A stretch of 64,000 nucleotides of DNA from Vibrio orientalis CIP 102891 = ATCC 33934 (GCF_000176235.1 NZ_ACZV01000005.1:1550001-1614000); one strand, 5' to 3'; shown: positions 41,474-50,521, counted from the stretch's first letter. Program-made: numbers and translations. The notes: generated by a model not told the origin, from the sequence alone.

Positions 41474-42334
41474 ATGACAGCTCAAAATATCGACGGTACT
41501 CTTATTTCCCAAACCGTTCGTTCAGAAGTAGCAGCACGCGTTAAAGCTCGCAAGGAAGCGGGACTTCGCGCTCCGGGACTTGCGGTTGTTTTAGTTGGTG
41601 AAGACCCTGCATCTCAGGTGTACGTAGGAAGTAAGCGACGCGCTTGTGAGGAAGTGGGCTTTATTTCAAAGTCATTTGATCTTCCAGCAGACACAACAGA
41701 AGAGACGCTGCTTGCTCTTATTGATGAACTCAATAACGATGATGAAATTGACGGTATTCTAGTTCAGTTGCCGCTTCCTGCGGGCATCGATACAACACAC
41801 GTATTAGAGCGTATCCATCCTGAAAAAGACGTTGATGGCTTCCACCCATACAACGTTGGACGCCTAGCACAACGTATTCCAAAGTTACGTTCATGTACGC
41901 CAAAGGGGATTATCACTCTGCTTGACCGTTACAATATTGACCTTCGCGGTAAACACGCAGTGGTGGTTGGCGCTTCAAACATTGTTGGCCGCCCTATGAC
42001 GCTAGAGTTACTACTGGCAGGCTGCACAACAACCACTTGTCACCGTTTCACCAAAGATTTAGAAGGCCATGTACGCCAAGCAGACCTTGTGGTTGTCGCG
42101 GTCGGTAAGCCAAACTTTATTCCGGGTAACTGGATTAAGAAAGGTGCCGTTGTGGTCGATGTGGGTATTAACCGCTTAGAATCAGGCAAGCTTGTCGGTG
42201 ATGTTGATTACGCAGTCGCGAAAGAAAGCGCAAGCTTCATTACCCCAGTACCTGGTGGTGTAGGCCCAATGACAGTTGCCAGCTTGATTGAAAACACCAT
42301 GCTAGCGTGTGAGCAGTTCCATACTAACAAGTAG
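41474..42334 (+). CDS. folD: FolD, methylenetetrahydrofolate dehydrogenase / cyclohydrolase
   Basis: 286 residues from the ATG at 41474 (MTAQNIDGTLISQ) with TAAGGT upstream; the 25 extra codons of the open frame run through the promoter region and PurR box. It interconverts 5,10-methylene- and 10-formyl-tetrahydrofolate. Marks: YVGSKRRACEEVGF with the catalytic Lys near 54, DGILVQLPLP near 98, and GASNIVGRPMTLELL and PVPGGVGPMTV in the NADP-binding half. It is a single gene with its own terminator. Confidence 0.97.
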   Translation: MTAQNIDGTLISQTVRSEVAARVKARKEAGLRAPGLAVVLVGEDPASQVYVGSKRRACEEVGFISKSFDLPADTTEETLLALIDELNNDDEIDGILVQLPLPAGIDTTHVLERIHPEKDVDGFHPYNVGRLAQRIPKLRSCTPKGIITLLDRYNIDLRGKHAVVVGASNIVGRPMTLELLLAGCTTTTCHRFTKDLEGHVRQADLVVVAVGKPNFIPGNWIKKGAVVVDVGINRLESGKLVGDVDYAVAKESASFITPVPGGVGPMTVASLIENTMLACEQFHTNK

Positions 42335-42357
42335 AGCTCACAACGCCTCAAGAAATA

Positions 42358-42390
42358 AAAAAGGGTTGATGTTAAACATCAACCCTTTTT
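42358..42390 (+). terminator. folD terminator
   Basis: Perfect stem AAAAAGGGTTGATG / CATCAACCCTTTTT with loop TTAAA, 24 bases past the folD stop. Confidence 0.93.
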
Positions 42391-42535
42391 AGCTTTCAGT
42401 AAATGCGCTGTCATCCTCAAGAATGAGGCACAAGCGAGTTGGGAACCCCTTACAGTAAGCCGATAACTCAAAGAGATTCCTTACCCACTCCTTCGTCTTT
42501 CTAAGGAATGGCACCCTGATTATTTACGCTTGCAA

Positions 42536-43735
42536 TTACAGACTTAGAATCACACCTGCAATTGATGCACTCATTAAGTTAGCCATTACGCCAGCTGTAA
42601 TCGCGCGGAAGCCAAACTTAGAAATGAATGGGCGCTTTTCAGGAACCACACTACCTAAACCACCAATCAACATTGCCATCGTTGAAATGTTAGCGAAGCC
42701 ACACAGAGCAAACGTCACGATAGCTTGCGAATGAACACTTAGCTGTGCTTTTACGTCCATCAATTGAATAAATGCCACGAACTCGTTAACAACGATCTTA
42801 TTACCGATTAAAGAACCCGCTGTAATCGCTTCAGACCAAGGAATACCTAGCAGCCATGCAACAGGAGCAAATAGATAGCCAAGGATAAGCTCAAAGCTTA
42901 GCTCCATGCCGATTAGACTACCTAGCCAACCGAGCATACCGTTTAGCATCGCAATCACACTAATAAACGCGAGAAGTGTTGCACCGACCGCGACCGCAAT
43001 ACGTAAACCCGACATTGCACCATCAGCCATCGCTTCAACCACGTTGGTTGCTCGTGGCATTTCAACATTATCAAGCTCTGTTTCACGATCAATTGTTTCG
43101 GTTTCTGGCACCATAATTTTCGCCATCAACAGACCCGCTGGCGCTGACATAAACGCTGCAGCGATGAGGAAGTTCAAATCGACACCAAGAGATGCATAGC
43201 CAACTAATGTGCCACCAGCAACAGAAGCAAGGCCGCCCACCATCACAGCGAAAAACTGCGAATCAGTCATCTGTTTTAGGTATGGCTTCACCACTAATGG
43301 CGCTTCAATCATGCCAACAAAAATATTCGCTGTTGCAGACAGCGATTCTGCGCGACCAATACCTAGTAGCTTTTGCAAGCCACCACCGATCACATTGATT
43401 ACCTTTGGCATTAGGCCAATATGGTACAAACCTGAAATCAGCGCAGAGAAGAAAATGATGATACCTAGAACATTAATCGCGAAGGTAAAACCACCTGTTG
43501 CGAGGCCACCAAACAGAAAAGCAATGCCTTCTTGGCCGTAGTTGATCAAGTTAGATACGGCGCCAGTCACGGTATTCAGTACTTCTTTACCTGCAGGTAC
43601 GTACAGAACCAGTAGTGCGAAAGAAATCTGCAAAGCAAACGCTAAAGATACCGTTTTTAGGTTGATGCTTTTACGGTTAGTCGACAGCAGCCATGCGACA
43701 AAGAGGATGGCCACAATACCAAGAATTGAGTTCAT
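42536..43735 (-). CDS. nupC: NupC-type concentrative nucleoside transporter (CNT family)
   Basis: 399 residues, mostly membrane helices. CNT marks are present: SLSATANIFVGMIEAPLVVKPY (about 130-151), VGGLASVAGGTLVGY (about 167-181), and the C-terminal EFVAFIQLM and FALCGFANISTMAMLIGGLG. It takes up nucleosides with an ion gradient (sodium in the characterised V. cholerae homologue). A CRP-type site and a partial PurR-type box lie upstream. Confidence 0.93.
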   Translation of the reverse strand: MNSILGIVAILFVAWLLSTNRKSINLKTVSLAFALQISFALLVLYVPAGKEVLNTVTGAVSNLINYGQEGIAFLFGGLATGGFTFAINVLGIIIFFSALISGLYHIGLMPKVINVIGGGLQKLLGIGRAESLSATANIFVGMIEAPLVVKPYLKQMTDSQFFAVMVGGLASVAGGTLVGYASLGVDLNFLIAAAFMSAPAGLLMAKIMVPETETIDRETELDNVEMPRATNVVEAMADGAMSGLRIAVAVGATLLAFISVIAMLNGMLGWLGSLIGMELSFELILGYLFAPVAWLLGIPWSEAITAGSLIGNKIVVNEFVAFIQLMDVKAQLSVHSQAIVTFALCGFANISTMAMLIGGLGSVVPEKRPFISKFGFRAITAGVMANLMSASIAGVILSL

Positions 43736-43793
43736 AAAATGAATCCGACAAAAGGGGGAACAAGAGTGGCGACGGAGTGTATAGAATCAAAAA

Positions 43794-43809
43794 TGAGATG
43801 CAAATCACA
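43794..43809 (-). promoter_or_regulatory. CRP-type site upstream of nupC
   Basis: Minus strand TGTGA-TTTGCA-TCTCA matches the CRP consensus TGTGA-N6-TCACA at nine of ten core positions. It is centred 66 bases upstream of the nupC ATG. Confidence 0.75.
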
Positions 43810-43878
43810 TTTGTTAATTTCATGCGATCTTCGATTGAACAAAAATCAACCACACAACCAAGTGGCTGATTTTATTGC

Positions 43879-43894
43879 ATATAAACGTTTGCTT
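43879..43894 (-). promoter_or_regulatory. Partial PurR-type box upstream of nupC
   Basis: ATATAAACGTTTGCTT shares the central AAACGTTTGC core with the PurR consensus, 12 of 16 positions in all. It is further from nupC than the CRP site. It could also act on the adjacent LysR gene's end region, so assignment is tentative. Confidence 0.4.
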
Positions 43895-43963
43895 ATTGGT
43901 TTTATTTCCAACTGGAAAAGATGTTTCTGAATTTAGAAATAATCGTTTCGCTCGCCACCACGA

Positions 43964-44905
43964 TTATGGACGCTGGATATAAGGACTTAATCGCTTATCC
44001 CAGTAGCAGGGTGTACCAATGGTTTGCTTGATAAATTCAATCACAGCAGCGGTCTTTTTTGGCAAATAACGACGACTTGGGTACACCGCATAAAATGGCA
44101 TAACCTGAGAGGCACACCAATCAGGAAAAAGCTGAATCAACTGACCATTTTTAAACTCATCCCTAATCAGATAAGTCGCTAGATAGGCAATCCCCCACCC
44201 TGATACTGCGGCGTCTCGCACCGCTTCAGCTAGATCAACCGAATAGTTTCCAGACACTTTGATGTTCAGCTGTTCGTCATGATTTGAAAACGCCCATCGG
44301 GTGTAGTCTCTTTCCCAACTGCGGTAGATAAGGCAATTATGACCAGCAAGATCGTTAGGATGTGTTGGGGTGGTATTCTTAACCAAATAATCAGGAGAAG
44401 CCGCAACCACAAAATGAGAATCCGCGATTCTTTGCGCTACATACCCTTCCGGAAGGTGCTCGTTGTTGGTAATCCACAGATCGAGCCCCTCCTCCAACAT
44501 ATCAACCTTGTAATCAAATAAGTGAAGCTCTACTTGCAGCTTTGGATAACGCTCCCTTAACTCATTGATAGCCGGGATAATATGCAAAGTACCGAACGAC
44601 TGCGACAGACCTAATTTAACCAAGCCTGCCACTTCATCTCTTTGGCACTCGACTTCACGCTGAGCTTCATCAATAATCTCAACTATCTTTGCGCAGTGCT
44701 CGTAATAATCTTGCCCAGCTTCAGTCGGGGTAAAGCTGCGTGTCGTTCGTTGAACCAATTGAATGCCGAGCGAAGACTCTAGCGAAGCAAGCTGCTTACT
44801 GACATGAGAAACCGACACTCCTAAACTTTTAGCCGCAAGAGTGAAGTTCTTATGTTTTAGCAAGGCAGCAAAAACCACCATTTGTGATGCGCGTTCTGAC
44901 AGCAA
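43964..44905 (-). CDS. LysR-family transcriptional regulator
   Basis: About 313 residues from a TTG at 44903-44905 (reading LLSERASQMVVFAALL), with GGGAA upstream. An in-frame ATG at 44935 lies inside the terminator hairpin of the upstream gene and is unlikely. HTH: NFTLAAKSLGVSVSHVSKQLASLE. The effector domain resembles the CrgA/AaeR-type LysR group (RTTRSFTPTEAGQDYYEHC). It lies between nupC and a lytic transglycosylase; no divergent target gene is evident, so its regulon is unknown. Confidence 0.85.
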   Translation of the reverse strand: MLSERASQMVVFAALLKHKNFTLAAKSLGVSVSHVSKQLASLESSLGIQLVQRTTRSFTPTEAGQDYYEHCAKIVEIIDEAQREVECQRDEVAGLVKLGLSQSFGTLHIIPAINELRERYPKLQVELHLFDYKVDMLEEGLDLWITNNEHLPEGYVAQRIADSHFVVAASPDYLVKNTTPTHPNDLAGHNCLIYRSWERDYTRWAFSNHDEQLNIKVSGNYSVDLAEAVRDAAVSGWGIAYLATYLIRDEFKNGQLIQLFPDWCASQVMPFYAVYPSRRYLPKKTAAVIEFIKQTIGTPCYWDKRLSPYIQRP

Positions 44906-44917
44906 AATAGTTTCCCA

Positions 44918-44949
44918 AAAAAGAAAGGAGCTCAATGAGCTCCTTCACA
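44918..44949 (-). terminator. Terminator of the lytic transglycosylase gene
   Basis: Minus strand AAGGAGCTC-ATT-GAGCTCCTT followed by TCTTTTTT, 17 bases past the stop at 44966. Confidence 0.9.
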
Positions 44950-44965
44950 ATACGTTATTTCGTTC

Positions 44966-45931
44966 TTATAACGTGATTCTATCAGCTAAATGACTAACCG
45001 CTAAAGCGAAGTAGTAAGAGCGATTCCACTTCATAAGAACATTGTAGTTGTTGTAAACCAGATAAACTCGCCCGTTAGCATTGTCTGGCGCCGTTAACCA
45101 TGCATCAACATCGACTTGGGGCAATGAGCTGCCATCGTAACGCGTGATACCCAGTTGGTTCCATTGGGCTAAGGTTTTCTCTTTGCCTTCGACGCGTCCC
45201 TCTAGGTTCATGTCGAAACCATGTGGCAGTTTTACCTGACGGCCCCAAGTGAACTTGTCATTCCAGCCATACTGACTCAAATAGTTAGCGGCTGAAGCAA
45301 ACACGTCCGCTTCGGAGTTCCAGATATCCTTCTTACCGTCTCCATTGCCATCAGCGGCGAAAGAGAGGAATGAACTCGGCATAAATTGACATTGACCCAT
45401 CGCACCAGCCCAAGAGCCTTTAAAGTCTTCGTAAGGAATATGGCCTTCATCTAAAATCTGTAATGCGGCCATAGTCTCTTTACGGAAGAACGCTTCTCGG
45501 CGACCGTCATAAGCCATCGTAGAAAGTGCATCAATTACTGGGTAGTTGCCAGTAAATCGACCAAAGTTACTTTCAATTCCCCACAGGGCAACAATGAATC
45601 TTGGCTGTACCCCGTATTCTTCACCAATCTTGCTCAGCTCAGCGTAGTGCTCTTTATAGAGCGACTTCGCTTGCTTCACTTTCCAATCAGGCACTGCGCG
45701 CGGAATGTATTCATCCAACGTTAAACGCTTCTCTGGCTGGTTATTATCGGCCTTAACTGCGCGAGGTTTGTGCTCAACGTTGGCAAAAGCTTGTTTGACG
45801 ACTTGCTCGGAGATGCCTTTTTCACGGGCTTCTTTTTTTAGCCCTTCGATATACTGCTCAAAACTAACTTCGTTAGCATAAGCCGTGGATGCAATGGCCA
45901 GACCTAGTGCAACTGACAATAATTTCTTCAC
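44966..45931 (-). CDS. Periplasmic lytic murein transglycosylase, MltB/Slt35 type
   Basis: 321 residues from a GTG at 45929-45931, preceded by an excellent Shine-Dalgarno AGGAGGG. The signal peptide MKKLLSVALGLAIASTAYA has no lipobox, so the enzyme is soluble in the periplasm, unlike lipoprotein MltB. The catalytic Glu is in ALWGIESNFGRFTGNYP near residue 120. FFRKETMAALQILDEG and SWAGAMGQCQFMPSSF are the family signature, and DGNGDGKKDIW may be a calcium-binding loop. It cleaves peptidoglycan to anhydro-muropeptides. Confidence 0.93.
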   Translation of the reverse strand: MKKLLSVALGLAIASTAYANEVSFEQYIEGLKKEAREKGISEQVVKQAFANVEHKPRAVKADNNQPEKRLTLDEYIPRAVPDWKVKQAKSLYKEHYAELSKIGEEYGVQPRFIVALWGIESNFGRFTGNYPVIDALSTMAYDGRREAFFRKETMAALQILDEGHIPYEDFKGSWAGAMGQCQFMPSSFLSFAADGNGDGKKDIWNSEADVFASAANYLSQYGWNDKFTWGRQVKLPHGFDMNLEGRVEGKEKTLAQWNQLGITRYDGSSLPQVDVDAWLTAPDNANGRVYLVYNNYNVLMKWNRSYYFALAVSHLADRITL

Positions 45932-45977
45932 TTTTGCCCTCCTTGAGCAAAGTAAGCAACAATCCGAGTGTAAGTCG

Positions 45978-46268
45978 TTATTCGTCTTCGGATTGCTGAC
46001 GAGCTTGTTTTTGCTCTTTATATTCTTCTAGTAAATTCTTTGGTGGCGGCGGTAATTGTAGGAAAAAGCCGTCCTCTTCAAGCGATTGTTTGACTTTTTC
46101 TACATCAACTTGTGCCAGGCTGCGCCCTTCAAGTTTCACCACCATGACCATAGTAGGTTTGCCAAACATCTGCATTAATGTGTCAGGAACTTGTGAAAAA
46201 TCATCCTTTTTAGGGATATATAAGTAAGCGCCTTCTTTTTTAGAACTTTTGTAGATTGCACAAAGCAT
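45978..46268 (-). CDS. ycgL: YcgL-domain protein
   Basis: 96 residues from the ATG at 46266-46268 (MLCAIYKSSKKEGAYLYI), with AAAGG upstream. The open frame extends 26 codons further but the family starts here. KKDDFSQVPDTLMQMFG and the C-terminal LQLPPPPKNLLEEYKEQ are the YcgL hallmarks. The biochemical role is unknown. In Gammaproteobacteria it sits beside minCDE, as here. Confidence 0.94.
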   Translation of the reverse strand: MLCAIYKSSKKEGAYLYIPKKDDFSQVPDTLMQMFGKPTMVMVVKLEGRSLAQVDVEKVKQSLEEDGFFLQLPPPPKNLLEEYKEQKQARQQSEDE

Positions 46269-46427
46269 GGGGAACCTTTGTCCGTTTAATTCATGGAACG
46301 TTAGCGTTTTGCCATTTTTGAGAGCAAAACAGTCAATTGATTGCAAGATAGCTTGCTGTGCTTATTCTAGGAATATAACATGATACCCCTAGTCTCAGGC
46401 AACGCCCTTAAGAGGTTGTAAGTAAAG

Positions 46428-47090
46428 ATGTCACATACCCCAGACCTAAAAGGCAGTAGCTTTACTTTGTCAGTTTTACACCTTTCTGACAACGATGTAG
46501 AGAAATCGATTCATTTCCTACAAGAAAAGGTTACTCAGGCACCAGCGTTTTTCGCCCAAGCCCCAGTTGTTATCAATATATCTAAAGTGGATGGCGACAT
46601 CGACTTTTCGAGGCTAAAAGAAGGCATTTCTCTTGCTGGGATGATTCCGGTAGGCGTGACTGGTTGCAAAGACAAACGCGCTGAAAATTTAGCGTCAGAA
46701 GCCAAATTTGCCGTGATGTCTGCGAGTAAGTCACCCACTCAAGCTCCAGCAAAGATGCAACCGACTAAAATCGTTCGCTCACCCGTTCGTTCAGGTCAAC
46801 AGATTTACGCAAAAGACGCTGACTTAGTGGTGCTGAACCATGTTAGCGAAGGCGCTGAAGTCATCGCCGATGGCTCAATCCATATACACGGCACACTCCG
46901 TGGTCGCGCGATTGCAGGTGCCAATGGCAACAAAGACGCCGTTATTATCTGTAATAAACTCAATGCTGAATTAATGTCTATCGCTGGTCATTATTGGCTA
47001 ACAGAACAATTTGCCGAAGAGTATTGGCAACAAAAAGTCATGTTTAGTTTGGACAATGACTCGCTCCAGTTCGAGTTGTTAACAATTTAA
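46428..47090 (+). CDS. minC: MinC, septum site-determining inhibitor of FtsZ
   Basis: 220 residues. The N-terminal domain (about 1-100) inhibits FtsZ assembly. The C-terminal beta-helical domain (about 115-220) begins at RSPVRSGQQIYAKDADLVVL and includes HIHGTLRGRAIAGANG, the MinD-binding surface. It is the first gene of minCDE, 19 bases before minD. Confidence 0.97.
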   Translation: MSHTPDLKGSSFTLSVLHLSDNDVEKSIHFLQEKVTQAPAFFAQAPVVINISKVDGDIDFSRLKEGISLAGMIPVGVTGCKDKRAENLASEAKFAVMSASKSPTQAPAKMQPTKIVRSPVRSGQQIYAKDADLVVLNHVSEGAEVIADGSIHIHGTLRGRAIAGANGNKDAVIICNKLNAELMSIAGHYWLTEQFAEEYWQQKVMFSLDNDSLQFELLTI

Positions 47091-47109
47091 GAATTATAAG
47101 GAACACATA

Positions 47110-47922
47110 ATGGCACGCATTATTGTTGTAACGTCAGGCAAAGGCGGTGTTGGTAAAACAACATCAAGCGCAGCTATCGCGTCTGGCCTTGCGATGAAGG
47201 GTAAAAAGACGGCAGTGATCGACTTTGATATTGGCTTACGTAACCTTGATTTAATCATGGGTTGTGAGCGCCGTGTGGTTTACGATTTCGTCAATGTGAT
47301 CAATGGCGAAGCAACGCTTAACCAAGCGATGATCAAAGACAAGCGTACAGAAAACTTATTCATCCTGCCAGCTTCTCAGACTCGTGATAAAGATGCGTTA
47401 ACCAAAGAAGGCGTTCGTCGTGTGCTTGATGAGCTTGACGAAATGGGCTTCGACTTTGTTATCTGTGATTCACCGGCAGGCATCGAGCAAGGCGCACTAA
47501 TGGCACTATACTTTGCAGATGAAGCCATCGTAACCACGAACCCTGAAGTTTCTTCTGTACGTGATTCTGACCGTATCCTTGGCATTCTTGACTCTAAGTC
47601 TCGCCGCGCAGAAGAAGGACTTGAGCCTGTAAGACAGCACCTGCTACTAACGCGTTACAACCCAACACGCGTTACTCAAGGCGATATGCTGAGCGTTGAA
47701 GACGTTGAAGAGATTCTGCATATTTCTCTATTGGGTGTTATCCCTGAAAGCCAAGCGGTATTGAATGCGTCAAACAAAGGCGTACCTGTCATTTTTGATG
47801 ATCAGTCGGATGCAGGCATGGCTTACGATGACACGGTTGAGCGTCTGTTGGGGCAGCAAGTGGATTTCCGTTTTCTGACCGAACAGAAGAAAGGAATCTT
47901 TAAACGTCTATTCGGAGGCTAA
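47110..47922 (+). CDS. minD: MinD, cell-division ATPase
   Basis: 270 residues. The deviant Walker A GKGGVGKTTSS (about 10-20) and DFDIGLRNLD mark the ParA/MinD family. The C-terminal amphipathic helix EQKKGIFKRLFGG anchors it to the membrane when ATP is bound. It recruits MinC and oscillates with MinE to place the septum at mid-cell. It lies six bases before minE. Confidence 0.98.
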   Translation: MARIIVVTSGKGGVGKTTSSAAIASGLAMKGKKTAVIDFDIGLRNLDLIMGCERRVVYDFVNVINGEATLNQAMIKDKRTENLFILPASQTRDKDALTKEGVRRVLDELDEMGFDFVICDSPAGIEQGALMALYFADEAIVTTNPEVSSVRDSDRILGILDSKSRRAEEGLEPVRQHLLLTRYNPTRVTQGDMLSVEDVEEILHISLLGVIPESQAVLNASNKGVPVIFDDQSDAGMAYDDTVERLLGQQVDFRFLTEQKKGIFKRLFGG

Positions 47923-47928
47923 ATCGGC

Positions 47929-48192
47929 ATGTCATTACTTGAATTTTTCCGCCCGCAGAAAAAGAACTCTGCGAATCTAGCCAAAGAGCGACTGCAGATC
48001 ATCGTTGCAGAGCGCCGTAGCCATGGTGACCCAGCGCCTTCGTACTTACCACAGCTTAAAGAAGATATTCTTAAGGTGATTGGTAAGTATGTTGCTGTAG
48101 ACCCATCAATGGTTGATTTATCATTCGAACATAAAGACGATGATATTTCTGTGCTAGAGCTTAATATTAAACTGCCAGAAGACGAGAAATAG
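47929..48192 (+). CDS. minE: MinE, topological specificity factor
   Basis: 87 residues. It starts MSLLEFFRPQKKNSANLAKE with the MinD-activating helix AKERLQIIVAERR (about 20-32). The C-terminal dimer domain has YLPQLKEDILKVIGKYV. It drives pole-to-pole oscillation by stimulating the MinD ATPase. Last gene of minCDE. Confidence 0.97.
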   Translation: MSLLEFFRPQKKNSANLAKERLQIIVAERRSHGDPAPSYLPQLKEDILKVIGKYVAVDPSMVDLSFEHKDDDISVLELNIKLPEDEK

Positions 48193-48201
48193 CCCGTAAT
48201 T

Positions 48202-48224
48202 GAGCCCTCCCTAAGCGAGGGCTC
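48202..48224 (+). terminator. minCDE terminator
   Basis: Perfect stem GAGCCCTC / GAGGGCTC with a seven-base loop and TATTATTT after it, ten bases beyond minE. It faces the convergent LysR gene. Confidence 0.85.
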
Positions 48225-48246
48225 TATTATTTGCCTTTCCGCCAGT

Positions 48247-49128
48247 TTATGGCTTATTCCTTTCAAACCAACGCTCGACAAAGTTTATGCATTGTAGAAC
48301 TGCGGGTGGCACAAACTGTCGCGCAGGGTACAGCGCATACAAGGTTAACTTGCTTTTCTCACTGTCCGGCAGCACTTCAACTAATTGGCCGTTTTCGAGC
48401 AACTCTCGACATACGAACTCTGGCAAATAGCCGATCCCTCGCCCTGCTTTTATCACTTGCAACATAAATAGCACACTGTTGACGCGTAAGGAGCCAGAGG
48501 TGGCGATAACACCATCGACAGGCCAAACATTTTTTCCTTTAAAGTAAGAATATTCAAAGCAGTTATGTTGCAGAAGATCTTGTTTGGTTTGGATCGGGGC
48601 ATGGTGGGAAAAATAGTCTCGACTCGCACACAAATGGTAGTTAAATTCGCATAACGCTTTACCAATATAGTTGGAATCGAACGTTTGGCTTGACGCACGA
48701 AAGCCTAAGTCAAAACCTTCTGCAACCAAATCGATATTTTCATCGCCAAGGTGAATATCGAGGTCAACATCAGGAAAAGCCTGCATAAAATCAGCAAACA
48801 GCATTGATAAATCAGTGATTCCCAACGCCATAGGTGCATTGACTTTTATCTTGCCCCTGGGAGCTTGGGCGAGAGTTTTAACGAACGCGTCTGCGTTTTC
48901 AATCTTGGCCAAGATTTCATTCGCATACTTGAGATACTCTTCGCCGACATATGTTAACTGAATGTTTCGCGTCGTTCTATGCAGTAACCTCGCCCCTAGT
49001 TCTTGCTCTAATCGACTGATCTCTTTACTCACCATCGATTTTGATGTTCTCTGCTGCTCAGCTAAACGCGTAAAGCTCCCCACTTCAGTCAGACGAACAA
49101 ACAGCTCGATCGCTCTCAGTTTATTCAT
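48247..49128 (-). CDS. LysR-family regulator divergent from the GST operon
   Basis: 293 residues. The HTH is SFTRLAEQQRTSKSMVSKEISRLEQ (split across residues 17-41), followed by RTTRNIQLTYVGEEYLKYA. This is the CrgA-like group that often responds to aldehydes, quinones and other electrophiles. It is divergent from the gene at 49292, with 163 bases in between that should hold its binding sites. It probably controls that three-gene operon. Confidence 0.9.
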   Translation of the reverse strand: MNKLRAIELFVRLTEVGSFTRLAEQQRTSKSMVSKEISRLEQELGARLLHRTTRNIQLTYVGEEYLKYANEILAKIENADAFVKTLAQAPRGKIKVNAPMALGITDLSMLFADFMQAFPDVDLDIHLGDENIDLVAEGFDLGFRASSQTFDSNYIGKALCEFNYHLCASRDYFSHHAPIQTKQDLLQHNCFEYSYFKGKNVWPVDGVIATSGSLRVNSVLFMLQVIKAGRGIGYLPEFVCRELLENGQLVEVLPDSEKSKLTLYALYPARQFVPPAVLQCINFVERWFERNKP

Positions 49129-49291
49129 ATCTCAGCCGACTCCAATTGTCATCGTTTTGAAAACACTCGGTTCACATTGTCACTATATATTCAATTAATC
49201 AATTGCTCTATTGTTTTCCTTGTCGGCAATTCAAGTAAGACTTACCCGCTTAGCCGACAACAACCCAGTGAATAAATGTGGAGCTAACACT

Positions 49292-49915
49292 ATGTATACC
49301 TTATACTTTTTACCCGAAGCGTGCTCACTAGCCACTCAAGTTGTGCTTAGAGAATTAAACCAGCAAGTAACTTTGGTTAATGTGCAAAACCTTGACTCAT
49401 TTGCGCAAATTAATCCGGTAGCTAATGTCCCTGTCCTAATAGATAACAATCAGACATTGACCGAAGGAGCGGCAATTTTACTCCATCTACTCAACAAGCA
49501 TCCCTCATACCTATGGCCAAAGGACGATACCACTGCCAAGCAGAGCGCCCTTGAAAATATCATGTTTGCCAATGCCACAATGCATCCGGCTTACAGCAAA
49601 TTATTTCTTGCGGCGAGTTTAGTTACCGACACTGAAGCTCGTCAGAGCGTGTTCAATGTCTCGACATCCAGTATCAACGCACTATGGCAAGTCGTTGAGC
49701 ACAAATTGGCTCACCAAACATTTTTAGGTGGAGAACATGTCTCCCCTGCGGACATTATGCTTGCGGTCTATTCGCGTTGGGGCGCGGCTTTTCCGGTCGA
49801 CATCATCATCCCAACTAAGTCGCAGCATATGATTGACCACGTGCTCTCAATGCCCAGCTTCAGCGCCTCCCTCAGCGCCGAATCTCACCATATCCGTTCC
49901 ACAACCCAAGCGTAG
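49292..49915 (+). CDS. Glutathione S-transferase family protein
   Basis: 207 residues from the ATG at 49292 (MYTLYFLPEACSLATQVVLREL), with GTGGAG upstream; the longer open frame runs into the regulator's promoter. Thioredoxin-like N-domain: PEACS gives a Ser or Cys near the glutathione site, NPVANVPVL is the cis-Pro loop, and LTEGAAILLHL binds the glutamyl part. An all-helical C-domain follows. It is the first gene of an operon with an NTF2-like protein and a tautomerase. Confidence 0.9.
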   Translation: MYTLYFLPEACSLATQVVLRELNQQVTLVNVQNLDSFAQINPVANVPVLIDNNQTLTEGAAILLHLLNKHPSYLWPKDDTTAKQSALENIMFANATMHPAYSKLFLAASLVTDTEARQSVFNVSTSSINALWQVVEHKLAHQTFLGGEHVSPADIMLAVYSRWGAAFPVDIIIPTKSQHMIDHVLSMPSFSASLSAESHHIRSTTQA

Positions 49916-49924
49916 GAACAGCAG

Positions 49925-50293
49925 ATGTGTAAACAGCAAGATCAGGCAGATTTTCAACGTGTTACTGACGTTGTTCAACGCTACTTTACTGGTTTGCATC
50001 ACGGCGACAGTCAGTTACTCAGCAGCATCTTTCATCCCGATGCCTATCTTAAAGCCCCGCAGTTGAGACGCGGGCTGGCTGAATGGCTATCACTGGTCGA
50101 GCAACGTGCAAAACCCATCGACAACGGAGATAGCTTTGACTATCAAATTCTATCGATTGATGTCATTGGCCAGCAAGCCATGGTCAAAGTGTTATGCCCA
50201 TTACTAGGGCGAACCTACATCGATTTCCTTGGCTTACTGTATGAAGACCAACAGTGGCGCATCGTTAATAAAATGTACGCAGATATCGAATAG
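49925..50293 (+). CDS. NTF2-like (putative lumazine-binding/SnoaL-type) protein
   Basis: 122 residues, no signal peptide. The NTF2 cone fold is suggested by VVQRYFTGLHHGDSQLLSSIFHPDAYL (split near 16-42) and the C-terminal strands FLGLLYEDQQWRIVNKMYADIE. Such proteins act as small isomerases, hydrolases or ligand carriers. It starts nine bases after the GST gene, in the same operon. The exact reaction cannot be read from sequence. Confidence 0.8.
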   Translation: MCKQQDQADFQRVTDVVQRYFTGLHHGDSQLLSSIFHPDAYLKAPQLRRGLAEWLSLVEQRAKPIDNGDSFDYQILSIDVIGQQAMVKVLCPLLGRTYIDFLGLLYEDQQWRIVNKMYADIE

Positions 50294-50305
50294 CAAGGAG
50301 CACAA

Positions 50306-50521
50306 ATGCCATATATCAATGTCAAAGTGACTGATGAACAGGTCACTGTCGAGCAGAAGCAAGAGATCATCCAAGCAATGACTCAAGTTATGATTGACGT
50401 GTTGGATAAGGACCCAGCCACAACCTTCGTCGTGATCGATGAAGTCAATACTGACAACTGGGGGATCGGTTTTGATCAGGTGTCCCAATTACGTCAACAT
50501 GCATCACTGCATAAGCAATAA
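50306..50521 (+). CDS. 4-oxalocrotonate tautomerase-family protein
   Basis: 71 residues. The initiator Met is followed by Pro (MPYINVKVTDEQVT), giving the catalytic N-terminal Pro1 of the tautomerase superfamily. EQKQEIIQAMTQVMIDVLDKDP and VVIDEV fit the beta-alpha-beta fold. AAGGAG precedes the ATG. It closes the GST-NTF2-tautomerase operon, a combination suggesting handling of an alpha,beta-unsaturated carbonyl or quinone. Confidence 0.9.
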   Translation: MPYINVKVTDEQVTVEQKQEIIQAMTQVMIDVLDKDPATTFVVIDEVNTDNWGIGFDQVSQLRQHASLHKQ

